A DNA stretch of 64,000 nucleotides from Paludibacterium yongneupense DSM 18731 (GTDB lineage: Bacteria > Pseudomonadota > Gammaproteobacteria > Burkholderiales > Chromobacteriaceae). Under the pieces are notes generated by a model, which did not search any database, was not told the DNA's origin, and saw only the letters and a program-made list of their open reading frames with translations. The stretch lies in assembly GCF_000422925.1 (NCBI RefSeq), contig NZ_KE383962.1:27430-91429 (forward strand), given 5' to 3'. Both the position numbers and the translations under genes were made by a program. Shown in pieces: positions 38,607-48,779 of this stretch (the first letter of the stretch is position 1; every line of letters starts with the position of its first letter).

Positions 38607-41153
38607 CTAATTTAGCATTTTTTTGCACTCGAACAGAAAATCAAGGGCCTGACGCGGGGTCAAATCGTCGATCTCGAGATCGGCAAGTTCGCCGAGCAAA
38701 GGGTGGGGCTCGGCAGCCGCCGGCTGCGGGGCTTGCGAAAACAGGTCGGGCTGGTTCATCGCCGCTGACTGGTTTTCCAACTCGACCAGGTGGCGCCGCG
38801 CTTCGCGTATCACCCTCGGCGGAACGCCGGCCAGTTGCGCGACGGCCAGGCCGTAACTCTGGCTGGCCGGACCTTCCTCGACATGGTGCAGAAAGACGAT
38901 GCTGTCCTTGTGCTCGACAGCGGACAGGTGCACGTTGGCCACGCTGGGGAAATCGCCGGCCAGGCGCGTCAGCTCGAAATAATGGGTGGCGAACAGCGTG
39001 TAGCTGCGGTTTTTTTCGATCAGCGCGCGCGCGATTGCCCACGCTAGCGCGAGGCCGTCGAAGGTCGATGTTCCGCGCCCGACTTCATCCATCAGCACCA
39101 GACTCTGCGCTGTGGAGTTATTGAGGATGTTGGCGGTTTCCGTCATCTCGACCATGAAGGTCGAACGCCCGCCGGCGAGATCGTCCGAGGCGCCGATGCG
39201 GGTAAAGATGCGGTCGATCGGGCCGATGACGGCGCGCGTGGCCGGCACGAAGCAACCGATATGGGCCATCAGGGTGATCAGTGCGGTTTGTCGCATATAG
39301 GTCGACTTACCGCCCATGTTCGGACCGGTGATCAGCAACAGCTTGCGGCTTTCGCCCAGGCAGACATCGTTGGCGATAAAGCGGTCGACTTCGTTTTCGA
39401 CCACCGGGTGGCGGCCTTCGCTGATTTCCAGCGTGACCTGCGGGACGAACTCGGGCTCGACATAGTTCAGCGTGGCGGCACGTTCGGCAAAAGTGGACAG
39501 CAGGTCGAGGCTGGCGACGGCTTCGGCGATCTGCTTGAGTTCGACGATATGCTGCGCGAGGCGGTCGAGCAAGTCTTCGTACAGCGATTTCTCCAGGGCC
39601 AGCGCACGGTCTTGCGCGCTGAGCGCCTTGTCCTCGAATTCCTTCAGTTCGGGGGTGATGTAGCGCTCCGCGTTCTTCAAGGTCTGGCGGCGGCGGTAGT
39701 CGTCGGGCACCTTGTCGCTCTGGGCGCGTGAGACTTCGATATAGAAACCATGCACGCGATTGAATTCGACTTTCAGGGTGGCGATGCCGCTGCGCTCGCG
39801 CTCGCGCGCTTCCAGCTCCAGCAGGAATTCGCCGCAACGCGTTTCGATCGTGCGTAATTCGTCCAACTCCGCCGAGTAGCCGTGATTGATCACGCCTCCT
39901 TCGCGCAGGAAGGTCGAGGGCTCGGGCAGGATGGCTGCAGCGAGCTGTTGCGCGAGAGGCGACTGTCGCGGCAGGGCGTGTGCCAGCTGGCGCACCAGCC
40001 CGCTATCGACCTCTTCGATCAGCGGCGCAAGCCGTTCCAGCGCGAACAGCGAATCGCGCAGTGCGGCCAGGTCGCGCGGGCGGGCCGAGCGCAGTGCGAT
40101 GCGAGCATTGATACGCTCGATGTCGGCGACTTCGGCCAAGGCGGCATCGATGCCTGCGCCGCCGCTTTGCAGCGCCTTGACCGCCTCCAGCCGCGCGGCG
40201 ATGTGCTCATGCTGGCGCAAGGGATGGTGCAGCCATTGGCGCAGCAAGCGGCTGCCCATACTGGTGGCACAGCGATCCAGCAGGGAGAACAGGGTTGGCG
40301 AACTTTCACCGCGTATGGTTTCGGTCAGTTCCAGATTTCGCCGCGTGGCGCCATCCATGCGAATCAGGCTGGCATTGTCCTCGACCGTCAGCGCCGAGAT
40401 GTGTGCGGGATTCATCCCCTGGGTCGCTTTGACATAGTCGAGCAGGGCGCCGGCCGCCCCGATGGCCAGCCCCATGCCTTCGGCACCGAAGCCGGCCAGA
40501 TCGCGGGTACCGAAATGGCGTGTCAACGTTTTCTCGCCCGAATCGGCATCGAATTGCCAGGCCGGTAGTTTCTTGCGTGCGAGGGCGAGCGAATCGAGCA
40601 CCTTGAGGTCGAGATCTTCGGGCAGCAGCAATTCTGCCGGACGGATGCGTTCCAGTTCGCTGACCAATTCTTCGCTCGGGCACTGCAGTATCTTGAAGTC
40701 GCCGCTGGACAGCGACAACCAGGCCAGGCCGACGCGGCCCTTGCCCGCTGCCATGGCCATCACCGCGGCATCGCGCTTGTCGTCGAGCAGGGCGGCATCG
40801 GTAACGGTGCCGGGGGTGACGATGCGGGCGACTTTACGCTCAAGCGGCCCTTTGGTGGTGGCCGGGTCGCCGAACTGCTCGCAGATGGCGACCGATTCGC
40901 CGAGTTTGATCAGACGGGCCAGATATTGTTCGAGGGCATGAAAAGGAATGCCGGCCAGCTTGATCGGCGTGCCGGCCACCGCGCCGCGCGTGGTGAGCGT
41001 GATGTCGAGCAGACGTGATGCCTTTTCGGCATCGTCGAAAAACAGCTCGTAAAAATCGCCCATCCGGTAGAACACCAGTTTATCCTGGTGTTCCCGTTTG
41101 ATGTCCATATAGGCCGCCATGGCGGGGGTCAGTTTGGGCGCGGCGTCGGTCAT
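38607..41153 (-). CDS. mutS: DNA mismatch repair protein MutS
   Basis: Recognises mismatches and recruits MutL. The 848-residue protein (E. coli 853) has the mismatch-contacting motif [13 protein letters not shown] near residue 30, connector, core and clamp domains, and the ATPase with Walker [35 protein letters not shown] and the helix-turn-helix near the C-terminus ([20 protein letters not shown]). No mutL is present in the window. Confidence 0.98.
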   Translation of the reverse strand: MTDAAPKLTPAMAAYMDIKREHQDKLVFYRMGDFYELFFDDAEKASRLLDITLTTRGAVAGTPIKLAGIPFHALEQYLARLIKLGESVAICEQFGDPATTKGPLERKVARIVTPGTVTDAALLDDKRDAAVMAMAAGKGRVGLAWLSLSSGDFKILQCPSEELVSELERIRPAELLLPEDLDLKVLDSLALARKKLPAWQFDADSGEKTLTRHFGTRDLAGFGAEGMGLAIGAAGALLDYVKATQGMNPAHISALTVEDNASLIRMDGATRRNLELTETIRGESSPTLFSLLDRCATSMGSRLLRQWLHHPLRQHEHIAARLEAVKALQSGGAGIDAALAEVADIERINARIALRSARPRDLAALRDSLFALERLAPLIEEVDSGLVRQLAHALPRQSPLAQQLAAAILPEPSTFLREGGVINHGYSAELDELRTIETRCGEFLLELEARERERSGIATLKVEFNRVHGFYIEVSRAQSDKVPDDYRRRQTLKNAERYITPELKEFEDKALSAQDRALALEKSLYEDLLDRLAQHIVELKQIAEAVASLDLLSTFAERAATLNYVEPEFVPQVTLEISEGRHPVVENEVDRFIANDVCLGESRKLLLITGPNMGGKSTYMRQTALITLMAHIGCFVPATRAVIGPIDRIFTRIGASDDLAGGRSTFMVEMTETANILNNSTAQSLVLMDEVGRGTSTFDGLALAWAIARALIEKNRSYTLFATHYFELTRLAGDFPSVANVHLSAVEHKDSIVFLHHVEEGPASQSYGLAVAQLAGVPPRVIREARRHLVELENQSAAMNQPDLFSQAPQPAAAEPHPLLGELADLEIDDLTPRQALDFLFECKKMLN

Positions 41154-41324
41154 TAGTATTCACTCGTACTGCATCGGGTCATTAGGAGAGGCGACGCGAA
41201 GGCGTCATTCCGGCGTCTGGCAGCGGAGTAGCGCTACGCAGGCCGGAAACGAAGGTGGGATTTTCGCATATGCGGCCACGGTGACGCCACCGTGCCGCGC
41301 AGGGAGCGGAGAAGGCCGGGCGGA

Positions 41325-42215
41325 CTAGCTCCCCATGCGCCAGGGCAGGGCAGGGGCAGGCATGCGTGGACCGTATTCGCCGGGAAGGCTGCCGAATCGA
41401 CCGTCGCCTCGTTCCCAGTCGAGCCTTGCGGCGGCGATCTGCGCTTTATCGTGGCCGACGAAATTCCACCACATGACGACATCCCGAACAAAAGGCAGCC
41501 CACCGATGAGCAGAACCTTGGTGCCGGGGGCCAGTTCCAGCGCGAGTCGGGTACGTCCGGGAGCGAGATAGGCCAGCTCATCGCGCGCGAAGGTTTCTCC
41601 TTCGACGCCGACCTCGCCGGCCAGCGGCAACAGCCCGTACTCGAAGTCGGGGTCGAGCGGGAATTCAGTAGTCGTGGCCCGCTCGCATTCCAGATCCAGG
41701 CCGAGCAGGGGCGAATGGACCCGGGTGGGGGCCTGATAGCCCTGCAGTGCACCGACCAGCAGCGTGCAAGTCGCCTCGCCCAGTCGCCAGCTGGGCAACT
41801 GCGGATAGTGCTCGAAGCCGGGGGCCATATCCGTCAGATCTTCCGGCAGGGCGATCCAGAGTTGCGCGGCGTGAATGACGCCGCCCTCGGCAGGAGAAAC
41901 TTCGGCGTGGCTGATCCCATGTCCGGCCGTCATCAGATTGATCTGTCCGGCGCGTACCGATTGCGTGTTGCCCAGGCTGTCGCTGTGCCGGATTTCACCG
42001 GACATGACCCAGGTGAAGGTTTGCAGACCGATATGCGGATGCGGGCCGACGCGCAGCCCTTTGCCGTCGGCAAATGTCAGCGGTCCCGCATGGTCGAGAA
42101 AGCACCAGGCGCCTATCATGCGGCGCGATCGTACCGGGAGCAGGCGCCGCACGCCAGGGCCGTCGCCGAGCGGGGCGTCGCGCGCGGGTATGCGCTGGAT
42201 GGGGGCGTGATTCAT
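41325..42215 (-). CDS. Pirin-family bicupin protein
   Basis: A 296-residue protein with the pirin N-terminal cupin, whose metal ligands lie in VGPHPHIGLQTFTWV (His, His) and TAGHGISHAE (His, Glu), and a C-terminal pirin domain. Some bacterial pirins oxidise quercetin; others act in redox signalling, so the substrate is open. It follows the OsmC gene by 15 bases on the same strand, so they form an operon suggestive of an electrophile or oxidative stress response. Confidence 0.88.
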   Translation of the reverse strand: MNHAPIQRIPARDAPLGDGPGVRRLLPVRSRRMIGAWCFLDHAGPLTFADGKGLRVGPHPHIGLQTFTWVMSGEIRHSDSLGNTQSVRAGQINLMTAGHGISHAEVSPAEGGVIHAAQLWIALPEDLTDMAPGFEHYPQLPSWRLGEATCTLLVGALQGYQAPTRVHSPLLGLDLECERATTTEFPLDPDFEYGLLPLAGEVGVEGETFARDELAYLAPGRTRLALELAPGTKVLLIGGLPFVRDVVMWWNFVGHDKAQIAAARLDWERGDGRFGSLPGEYGPRMPAPALPWRMGS

Positions 42216-42230
42216 ATCCTGTCCTCCTGT

Positions 42231-42635
42231 TCAGTCCTGCAGACGGGTTTCGATCGTGACATCGCCCGCCAGCAAGCGGTGAATGGGGCAGGCGTCAGCG
42301 ATTTCCAGCAGCCGCTGCCGTTGCGCGTCGCTCAAGTCCCCATGCAGGGTCAGCGTGCGGGCGATGCGGGTCTGTGTCCTGGGGGAGCCGTCTTCCTGCA
42401 GGATATCGAGAAGGACGTCGATGCCGCTCAGGGCGATCGTCTTGCGCCTGGCGTACATGCCGAGAGTGATTGCGGTGCAGGCGCCGAGTGCGGACAACAA
42501 GATTTCGTGCGGTCCCGGCCCGGCGTCCCCGCCGCCCTGGCCGGGCGCAACATCCGACAACCAGTGGTGCGAACCGTCTGATAGGGATACGGTATAAGGA
42601 ACGTCCCTGCTTGAAGCGCTGACGCTATGACTCAT
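42231..42635 (-). CDS. OsmC-family peroxiredoxin-like protein
   Basis: A 134-residue OsmC-fold protein. Family members reduce organic hydroperoxides with two cysteines; here they lie in LLSALGACTAITLGMYA and IADACPIHRLL. A Glu in GPHEILLSALG fits the active site. The sequence resembles the YhfA-like branch more than Ohr. First gene of the osmC-pirin operon, divergent from the TetR gene. Confidence 0.85.
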   Translation of the reverse strand: MSHSVSASSRDVPYTVSLSDGSHHWLSDVAPGQGGGDAGPGPHEILLSALGACTAITLGMYARRKTIALSGIDVLLDILQEDGSPRTQTRIARTLTLHGDLSDAQRQRLLEIADACPIHRLLAGDVTIETRLQD

Positions 42636-42753
42636 GGTGTTTACTCCGTGGCTGGGAGGGTTGTCGACATCGTGATTTTCCGATCATAGGTCATCGCGGT
42701 TCGCGGTGACGCGGTTTCGTGAGCTTGCAGGAGGCTGGTAAGGGAATTATGTT

Positions 42754-42767
42754 TGACTAAACACTCA
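42754..42767. promoter_or_regulatory. Candidate operator between osmC and the TetR gene
   Basis: TGACTAAACACTCA has imperfect dyad symmetry (TGA(C/G)T-N4-A(C/G)TCA), a form common for TetR-family operators. It ends 19 bases before the TetR start codon and lies in the 151-base divergent gap. Confidence 0.4.
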
Positions 42768-42786
42768 TTTATAGTGGTAAACCGGC

Positions 42787-43362
42787 ATGGCCCGACCCAA
42801 AAGCGAGGATAAGCGCAATGCGATCCTGCGCGCCGCAATCGAGGTGATTGCCGAGCGCGGCCTGACGGCGACCCCCACTGCGGCCATTTCGCGCCTGGCT
42901 GGTGTGGCGGAAGGGACTTTGTTTACTTATTTCAAGACCAAGGACGTGCTGGTCAATGAGTTGTACCTCACGATCAAGCGCGAGCAGGCGGCGACGTGCA
43001 TGGGCGGCCTTCCCGCCGAAGCGGATGTGCGCGAGCAGTTGCGCCATGTCTGGGATGTGTATGTCGACTGGGGTGTCGCTCATCCTGCGACGCGCAAAGC
43101 GATGGCGCAGCTGCAGGTATCCGGCGTACTGACGGCGGAGAGTCTGTCGGCCGGGCTGGCGCCCTTTGCAAGACTGCAGGCTTCGATTCGCACGGCCATT
43201 GCGCAGGACCGCCTGCGTCCGCTGCCTGAGCCATTTGTCGAGGCCGTCATGCAGTCTTTGGCCGAGACGACCATGGCGGCGGTCTCCGGCAAGCCCGAAG
43301 CGGCTGCCGATTACCGCCGCTGGGGCTTCGAGGTGCTGTGGAACGGTATCGAACAACGCTGA
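42787..43362 (+). CDS. TetR-family transcriptional repressor
   Basis: A 191-residue regulator. The N-terminal helix-turn-helix is ILRAAIEVIAERGLTATPTA with RLAGVAEGTLFTYFKTKDVL as recognition helix and the conserved TetR continuation. The C-terminal ligand-binding part is not assignable. Divergence from osmC-pirin suggests it controls them and itself, probably in response to an electrophilic compound. The gene for an NAD(P)-binding protein follows after 61 bases. Confidence 0.9.
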   Translation: MARPKSEDKRNAILRAAIEVIAERGLTATPTAAISRLAGVAEGTLFTYFKTKDVLVNELYLTIKREQAATCMGGLPAEADVREQLRHVWDVYVDWGVAHPATRKAMAQLQVSGVLTAESLSAGLAPFARLQASIRTAIAQDRLRPLPEPFVEAVMQSLAETTMAAVSGKPEAAADYRRWGFEVLWNGIEQR

Positions 43363-43423
43363 TGCCCGACCGGCCGCACCGCGGCCCGAACGGTCGGTGA
43401 GGCGAACGGCACAAGGAAACAGT

Positions 43424-44104
43424 ATGAATATCGTGATCTATGGTGCCAGCGGCATGGTGGGGCAGGGGGTGCTGCGTGAATGTCTGAATGCCGCCGATGT
43501 AGGCAGCGTGAAGGCTGTCGGTCGCTCGCCCCTGGCCCAGGAGCATCCCCGGCTCAGTCACTATCCCTTGCCGGATCCTGGCCCTTATCCGCTCGACTGC
43601 CCTGAATTGACAGGCTATGACGCGTGCTTTTTCTGTCTTGGCGCTTCCGCGGCCGGAATGGGCGAGCAGGACTACATCGACGTCAACTACGCGATACCGA
43701 TGGCGGCCGGGCAAGTGCTGGCCCGGCTCAATCCCGGCATGACGTTCATTTACGTGTCCGGTGCGGGTTGCGACAGTAGCGAGCGCGGACGCACGATGTG
43801 GGCGCGGATCAAGGGCCGCACCGAAAACGGCCTGTCGCGCCTGCCTCTGTCCGCCTTCATGTTCCGACCCGGCATCATCCAGCCGCTGGATGCTATCCGC
43901 TCCCGCACGCCAGTCTACCGTCTGCTTTATTCCTTGATGGCTCCCTTGCTGCCGCTGCTGCGGCGCGTGTTTCCCGATGCGGTTCTGACTACGCAGCAGA
44001 TGGGGAGGGCGATGCTCGCCGTGGCTCGACATGGCGCCAGCCGTTGCGTCCTGGAATCGCGCGATATCCGTGCGCTGGCCGACGGTCTCTCGCAGGGGCG
44101 TTGA
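43424..44104 (+). CDS. NAD(P)-binding Rossmann-fold protein (atypical SDR/NmrA-like)
   Basis: A 226-residue protein with an N-terminal dinucleotide site, MNIVIYGASGMVGQGVLREC, and a conserved FIYVSGAGCDSSERGRTMWA followed by RIKGRTENGL, where the Lys resembles the SDR catalytic position. Such proteins act as oxidoreductases or NAD(P)-sensing regulators. AAGGAA precedes ATG 43424; the frame remains open far upstream inside the TetR gene, but that is overlap. Probably co-transcribed with the TetR gene. Confidence 0.8.
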   Translation: MNIVIYGASGMVGQGVLRECLNAADVGSVKAVGRSPLAQEHPRLSHYPLPDPGPYPLDCPELTGYDACFFCLGASAAGMGEQDYIDVNYAIPMAAGQVLARLNPGMTFIYVSGAGCDSSERGRTMWARIKGRTENGLSRLPLSAFMFRPGIIQPLDAIRSRTPVYRLLYSLMAPLLPLLRRVFPDAVLTTQQMGRAMLAVARHGASRCVLESRDIRALADGLSQGR

Positions 44105-44116
44105 ACACCGTGTCGC

Positions 44117-44929
44117 CTAGTCCAGGTACAGGCGTCCGCCTTCGCTGCGCAGGCTGGCGCAAATGGGGTCGTCGGCGTGTACGGCCAGGGTGTTGATGCC
44201 GCAGCTGTAGAGCCGATAGCCGAGTGGCGCTAGCAGTGCTTCCAGGCGTTGCGGGTCGGTTTTAAGTATCTCGATGAATAATAGCGGGCGATGTCGCCGC
44301 AGGGTGTCGCATGCTCCCAGCAGTGTCTGTTCTTCCATCCCTTCCACGTCGATCTTGATCAGGTCCACCCGGTCCAGGTTCAACGAGTCCAGCGTCAGCA
44401 GATCGACGCGCTGGCACTTGTTGCTGTAGTCGATGGGCTGGCCGATGTCCTGGTTGTGCGCGCTCTCCTGCAATTCGAAACTTCCGAAAGAACCCGGCCG
44501 CAGATAGTCCGGCTGCGGGATGTCGATATGACCGCACTCGGCGCCGACAGCGGAATTCAATGCATTTACGTTCAGGCAGTTATTCAGTGCGATGTTGCCG
44601 GCCAGGGCGTAGTAGATCTTTTCCTGCGCCTCGAAAGCGACGACATGGCCCCAGCCGTGCATGAACCGCGCCCACTCTATCGTATGCACGCCGATGTTGG
44701 CGCCGCAGTCGATGCCTATCACGCCGCTGCCGAAGTGCTTGAGTCTGGCGCCCAGCAGCGCCAGAACAAAATCGATCTCCTCCTGTTCGTAACTTGACGT
44801 CGTCAGCAGTTGATAGCCGACACCAGAAAATCCGTACTTGTCCTGGGCAAAATCGTTGCGGTTGACGATCATGCTGCCGTGGTTGCTGGAGAGCAGCACG
44901 AACGGCGCCGGACGCATGATGTTCTTCAT
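44117..44929 (-). CDS. FkbM-family SAM-dependent methyltransferase
   Basis: A 270-residue protein with SAM motif I GVIGIDCGANIGVHTIEWAR, an acidic residue in VVAFEAQEK and the FkbM hallmark DLIKIDVEGMEEQTLLGA. FkbM enzymes O-methylate sugars, lipids or polyketides, often in surface polysaccharide clusters, but none is adjacent here and the substrate is unknown. No signal peptide. It converges on the Rossmann-fold gene with a 12-base gap. Confidence 0.85.
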   Translation of the reverse strand: MKNIMRPAPFVLLSSNHGSMIVNRNDFAQDKYGFSGVGYQLLTTSSYEQEEIDFVLALLGARLKHFGSGVIGIDCGANIGVHTIEWARFMHGWGHVVAFEAQEKIYYALAGNIALNNCLNVNALNSAVGAECGHIDIPQPDYLRPGSFGSFELQESAHNQDIGQPIDYSNKCQRVDLLTLDSLNLDRVDLIKIDVEGMEEQTLLGACDTLRRHRPLLFIEILKTDPQRLEALLAPLGYRLYSCGINTLAVHADDPICASLRSEGGRLYLD

Positions 44930-45056
44930 CTGAGTTCTTTCGCAGTGTGCAATCTATTTGCACATCATATCGGTAACTCCGGGTTTGTGGGGAGAGCGTT
45001 AGCCGGAAGTTAAGGCCGAATCGGCAGCGCGGATTCCGACGCTATGTGAATAAAAA

Positions 45057-45152
45057 TCACCAAAACGGTGCTTTGTTGGCGTCTCTTACTTGTTTGAACA
45101 CCAAAATGGTGCGTAATTTTGATTTAAGTCAGAAAAAAGCACCAATAGCAGG
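45057..45152. promoter_or_regulatory. Three phased CACC-N5-GGTG elements (NtrC-like enhancer sites)
   Basis: CACC-AAAAC-GGTG starts at 45058 and CACC-AAAAT-GGTG at 45099; a third, CACC-AATAG-CAGG with only the left half conserved, starts at 45140. Spacing is 41 and 41 bases, about four helical turns, so the sites face the same side of DNA. The dyad matches the NtrC consensus GCACC-N5-GGTGC from glnA-type promoters except for the outermost G. An alternative is a site for the downstream YheO-type regulator itself. Confidence 0.6.
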
Positions 45153-45169
45153 CGACAGTGCCCTTTTTT

Positions 45170-45185
45170 GGGCATAGACTTGGCG
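45170..45185 (+). promoter_or_regulatory. Possible sigma-54 promoter
   Basis: GGGCATAGACTTGGCG has the invariant GG (45171-45172) and GC (45183-45184) ten bases apart, with CA after the GG as in the TGGCAC-N5-TTGC consensus. Several less critical positions differ, so the match is moderate. Initiation would be near 45195, putting the upstream elements at roughly -138, -97 and -56. Confidence 0.4.
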
Positions 45186-45221
45186 CCAATAAAAACTTAT
45201 CACTCTGATTCAATATCAATC

Positions 45222-45833
45222 ATGCGCGCCACCGTCGATCTGGAAGTGCTGGCCAGTTTTCTGGCCGAGGCCCTGGGAAGTCATACGGAAGTCGTCATTC
45301 ACGACTTGTCCGACCTCGAGCATTCCCTGTGCCTGATCCGCAACCCCATCTCGCGGCGCGAGGTGGGGGCGCCGGCGACGGATCTGGCTCTGCGCATGCT
45401 GCGCGAATGCGACGGCACGTCCCGGCCTTACCGTACCAATTACAACGGCAAGACGCTGGACGGAAGGCAGTTCCGCTCCTCCAGCCTGGTCGTGCGGGAT
45501 ACGGACGGGACGCCGCGCGCCATGATCTGTCTGAACAGCGATGACAGAAGACTGCGCCAGGTCATCGAATCGCTGCAGTCGATGATCACGGCTGACGATG
45601 CTCCGCAGGAAGAGTTGCTGTCCGGTTCCATCGAACAGGTCGGCGACGAAATGATCAACCTGGAACTGTCCCGATTCGAGCTGCCGGCGCACGGCCTGGG
45701 CGTGGACGAGAAGCGCGAACTGGTGCAAAGGCTGGATCGCAACGGCCTGTTCCTGGTGAAGGGATTTATCGCAAAAACGGCCGGGGTGCTCGGCATTTCG
45801 GAGCCGACTCTCTATCGCTATCTCAAAGATTGA
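45222..45833 (+). CDS. YheO/DauR-type PAS-HTH transcriptional regulator
   Basis: A 203-residue regulator with an N-terminal YheO-type PAS domain (about 5-115; GSHTEVVIHDLSDLEHSL) and a C-terminal helix-turn-helix (about 150-203; TAGVLGISEPTLYRYLKD). A known member, DauR, controls D-arginine catabolism. Its position just before a serine permease and a serine deaminase suggests control of serine use. ATG 45222 is chosen because it starts the PAS domain; the ribosome-binding site is weak. Confidence 0.85.
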   Translation: MRATVDLEVLASFLAEALGSHTEVVIHDLSDLEHSLCLIRNPISRREVGAPATDLALRMLRECDGTSRPYRTNYNGKTLDGRQFRSSSLVVRDTDGTPRAMICLNSDDRRLRQVIESLQSMITADDAPQEELLSGSIEQVGDEMINLELSRFELPAHGLGVDEKRELVQRLDRNGLFLVKGFIAKTAGVLGISEPTLYRYLKD

Positions 45834-45984
45834 TTGGCCGGGGCTGCCGGGGGGCCGCCACCGACACGACTGATCCAGTTTCCCTTTGGAGATCAGGCGC
45901 AGCGCCGAAAAGCGCCGCGCGGGGGTTTTTTTGCCCGGCGACAGCCGACAAGACACACGCTTAATTTACACAAGGACTCTGATC

Positions 45985-47289
45985 ATGACTCAAACAACTG
46001 TCACTGGCTCACCGCAGGTCGGGGCGCGCGCTCAGACTGGAGCATCGACCTGGAATAAGCAGGACACGGTATGGATGCTGGGCCTGTATGGCACGGCTGT
46101 CGGCGCCGGCACCCTGTTTCTGCCGATCAACGCCGGTCTCGGCGGCTTGTTGCCTCTCGTCGTGATGGCCTTGATCGCCTGGCCCATGACCCACTTTGCC
46201 CACCGCGCACTGTGCCGTTTCGTCCTCTCCGGCTCGGCGGGAGGCGACGACATCACCGAAGTCGTCGAGGAGCATTTCGGCAAGACCGCAGGCAAGTTGA
46301 TCACCCTGCTGTACTTCTTTGCTATCTTCCCCATCCTGCTGGTGTATAGCGTGGCGATCACCAATACGGTGCAATCGTTTCTGACCCACCAGCTCGGCGT
46401 CGGCGCCCCTCCGCGTGCGATTCTGTCGCTTGGCCTGATCCTGGGGCTGATGGCCATCGTTCGCTGCGGCGAATCGATCATCGTCAAATCGATGAGCGTG
46501 CTGGTGTTCCCCTTTGTCGCCGCCCTGATGGCGCTGGCCTTGTATCTGGTCCCGAACTGGAACCTGGCGCTGTTCGCGCAGGCCGGAACGGTGACGCATG
46601 TCAACGGTGGAAGCGGCTTCTGGATGACTCTGTGGCTGACGATTCCTGTCATGGTGTTCTCCTTCAACCATTCGCCCATCATCTCCTCCTTCGCCGTCGA
46701 CCAGAAACGCCGCTATGGCGAGCATGCCGATGCCAAGAGCCGCCGCATCATGGTGTTTAGCCATCTGATGATGGTGCTTACCGTCATGTTCTTTGTGTTC
46801 AGCTGCGTGCTCAGCCTGTCGCCGGCCGATCTGATGGCCGCCAAGCATCAGAATCTGTCCATCCTTTCTTACCTGGCCAACAAGTTCAACAACCCCTTCA
46901 TCGCTTATGCCGCTCCGGTCATCGCCATTGTTGCCATTACCAAATCCTTCCTTGGCCACTATCTGGGGGCCAGCGAAGGTTTCAACGGTCTGGTGATCAA
47001 GTCCCTGCGCAATCGCGGCAAGAGTATCGATCTGAAAGTGCTCAATCGCTTTACCGCCTTGTTCATGATTGTGACGACCTGGCTGGTCGCGACGTTCAAC
47101 CCGAGCATCCTGGGCATCATCGAAACCATGGGGGGACCGGTGATTGCGGTGCTGTTGTTCCTGATGCCGATGTATGCGATTCGTAAAGTTCCGGCCATGC
47201 GCCGCTATGCCGGCAAGGGGAGCAATCTGTTTGTTACCTTGATGGGCCTGGTGGCTATCTCGGCGATCTTCTACACCCTGCTGGGCTGA
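45985..47289 (+). CDS. sdaC: Serine/threonine:H+ symporter, SdaC-like (HAAAP family)
   Basis: A 434-residue inner-membrane permease with about eleven hydrophobic segments. The first carries [21 protein letters not shown], the hallmark of hydroxy/aromatic amino-acid permeases, and [21 protein letters not shown] is typical of SdaC. Imports L-serine. AAGGA lies eight bases before ATG 45985. Followed by serine deaminase, as in the E. coli sdaCB pair, which supports serine as the substrate. Confidence 0.9.
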   Translation: MTQTTVTGSPQVGARAQTGASTWNKQDTVWMLGLYGTAVGAGTLFLPINAGLGGLLPLVVMALIAWPMTHFAHRALCRFVLSGSAGGDDITEVVEEHFGKTAGKLITLLYFFAIFPILLVYSVAITNTVQSFLTHQLGVGAPPRAILSLGLILGLMAIVRCGESIIVKSMSVLVFPFVAALMALALYLVPNWNLALFAQAGTVTHVNGGSGFWMTLWLTIPVMVFSFNHSPIISSFAVDQKRRYGEHADAKSRRIMVFSHLMMVLTVMFFVFSCVLSLSPADLMAAKHQNLSILSYLANKFNNPFIAYAAPVIAIVAITKSFLGHYLGASEGFNGLVIKSLRNRGKSIDLKVLNRFTALFMIVTTWLVATFNPSILGIIETMGGPVIAVLLFLMPMYAIRKVPAMRRYAGKGSNLFVTLMGLVAISAIFYTLLG

Positions 47290-47381
47290 TGGCCGTCGCC
47301 GCGGTTCCATCCTCGGGGGGCGGAGCCGCGGGGCGCCCGAAGCGGGCGCCGCCATCCAGACCCGCACACAAGGAGTGCATC

Positions 47382-48779
47382 ATGTTTTGCATGTTGGATC
47401 TTTACAAAATCGGAGTCGGACCTTCCAGTTCCCATACCGTCGGGCCGATGAAGGCAGGCAAGCAATTTGCTGACGACCTGCTCGCGGCGGGGCGGCTGGA
47501 TTCGATCTCGCGCATCGAGATCGATGTCTACGGTTCGCTGGCGCTGACCGGAAAAGGGCACTGCACTGATCACGCCATCCTGCTCGGACTGGTCGGCGAG
47601 ATGCCCGACACGGTCGAAATCGATAGCATCGCCGGTCGCGTGGCGAAGTTCGAAGCCCGCGGAGTCCTGCCGCTGGGCGGGCAGCGCGATGTCGGATTCA
47701 GTATGGTCTTCCATCCCGAGACCTTCCTTGCGCTGCATGAAAATGGCATGCGTATCTCGGCATGGAGCGGTGAGTCGCTCAACATGAGCAAGACCTATTA
47801 CTCGCTGGGCGGCGGCTTCATCGTGGATGAGGAAAACTTCGGAAGCGGCGATGTGCGCGAGCTGAAGCTGCCCTATCCCTTCCATTCGGCTGCGGATCTG
47901 CTGGCGCATTGCCGACGAACCAGCCTTTCCCTATCCGGCCTGGTCATGGCCAACGAACTGGCGTTGCATGAACGCGAGGTGATCGAGGCGCACTTCGCCC
48001 GTGTCTGGCAGGTGATGCAGAACAGCATGGAACGCGGCATGCGCGCGGAGGGCGCCTTGCCCGGTCCGATGAATGTTCCACGCCGGGCTTCCGCCCTGCG
48101 TCGTCAGTTGATGAATTCGGAGCGTTTGTCGCACGACCCGATGAACGTCATCGACTGGGTCAATATGTACGCAATGGCAATGTCAGAAGAAAATGCGGCC
48201 GGCGGCCGGGTGGTGACGGCGCCGACCAATGGCGCTTGCGGCATCGTGCCGGCAGTGCTGGCCTATTACAACCAGTTCATCCAGCCACTCGACACCGATG
48301 CCTGCGTGCGGTTCTTCCTGGCGTCGGGGGTGGTCGGCAGCCTGTTCAAGATGAACGCCTCTATCTCGGGGGCGGAAGTCGGATGTCAGGGCGAAGTGGG
48401 CGTGGCTTGTTCGATGGCCGCAGCGGGATTGACCGAACTGGCGGGGGGCAGTCCCGAGCAGGTCTGCGTCGCGGCGGAGATCGCGATGGAGCACAACCTT
48501 GGACTGACCTGCGACCCGGTCGGCGGCCAGGTCCAGATCCCGTGTATCGAGCGCAATGCGATCGCGGCGGTCAAAGCCATCAATGCGTCGCGCATGGCTT
48601 TGCGGCGCAATAGCGAGCCTCGGGTTTCGCTCGACAAAGTCATCGCGGCCATGTTCGATACCGGCAAGGACATGAATCCGAAATACCGGGAAACCTCGTG
48701 CGGCGGTCTGGCAGTACAGATTGTTCCATTGGCGCAGGTGTTGCCCATGCATGCCGACACCGCCCCGGTCGCGGCCTAG
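47382..48779 (+). CDS. sdaA: L-serine ammonia-lyase (serine deaminase)
   Basis: Deaminates L-serine to pyruvate and ammonia using a [4Fe-4S] cluster. The 465-residue single-chain enzyme has the beta domain start [18 protein letters not shown], and the alpha-domain motifs [35 protein letters not shown] and [20 protein letters not shown], whose cysteines bind the cluster. AAGGAG precedes ATG 47382. The last four bases overlap convergent argP. E. coli isozymes SdaA and SdaB are not separable here; context recalls sdaCB. Confidence 0.94.
   Translation: MFCMLDLYKIGVGPSSSHTVGPMKAGKQFADDLLAAGRLDSISRIEIDVYGSLALTGKGHCTDHAILLGLVGEMPDTVEIDSIAGRVAKFEARGVLPLGGQRDVGFSMVFHPETFLALHENGMRISAWSGESLNMSKTYYSLGGGFIVDEENFGSGDVRELKLPYPFHSAADLLAHCRRTSLSLSGLVMANELALHEREVIEAHFARVWQVMQNSMERGMRAEGALPGPMNVPRRASALRRQLMNSERLSHDPMNVIDWVNMYAMAMSEENAAGGRVVTAPTNGACGIVPAVLAYYNQFIQPLDTDACVRFFLASGVVGSLFKMNASISGAEVGCQGEVGVACSMAAAGLTELAGGSPEQVCVAAEIAMEHNLGLTCDPVGGQVQIPCIERNAIAAVKAINASRMALRRNSEPRVSLDKVIAAMFDTGKDMNPKYRETSCGGLAVQIVPLAQVLPMHADTAPVAA

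Larger units (their letters stand above)
44930..45221. other. Regulatory gap between the FkbM gene and the YheO-type regulator
   Basis: 292 bases without a gene, AT-rich in its second half. It contains two full and one partial CACC-N5-GGTG element at exact 41-base intervals (45058, 45099, 45140) and a GG-N10-GC element at 45171-45184. Confidence 0.7.

Noticed and set aside
45834-45984. Possible terminator between the YheO-type regulator and sdaC
   Set aside because: A GC-rich stretch followed by seven T is present (about 45900-45930), but the pairing arms are not directly adjacent to the T-run, so the genes may well be co-transcribed and I do not call a terminator.
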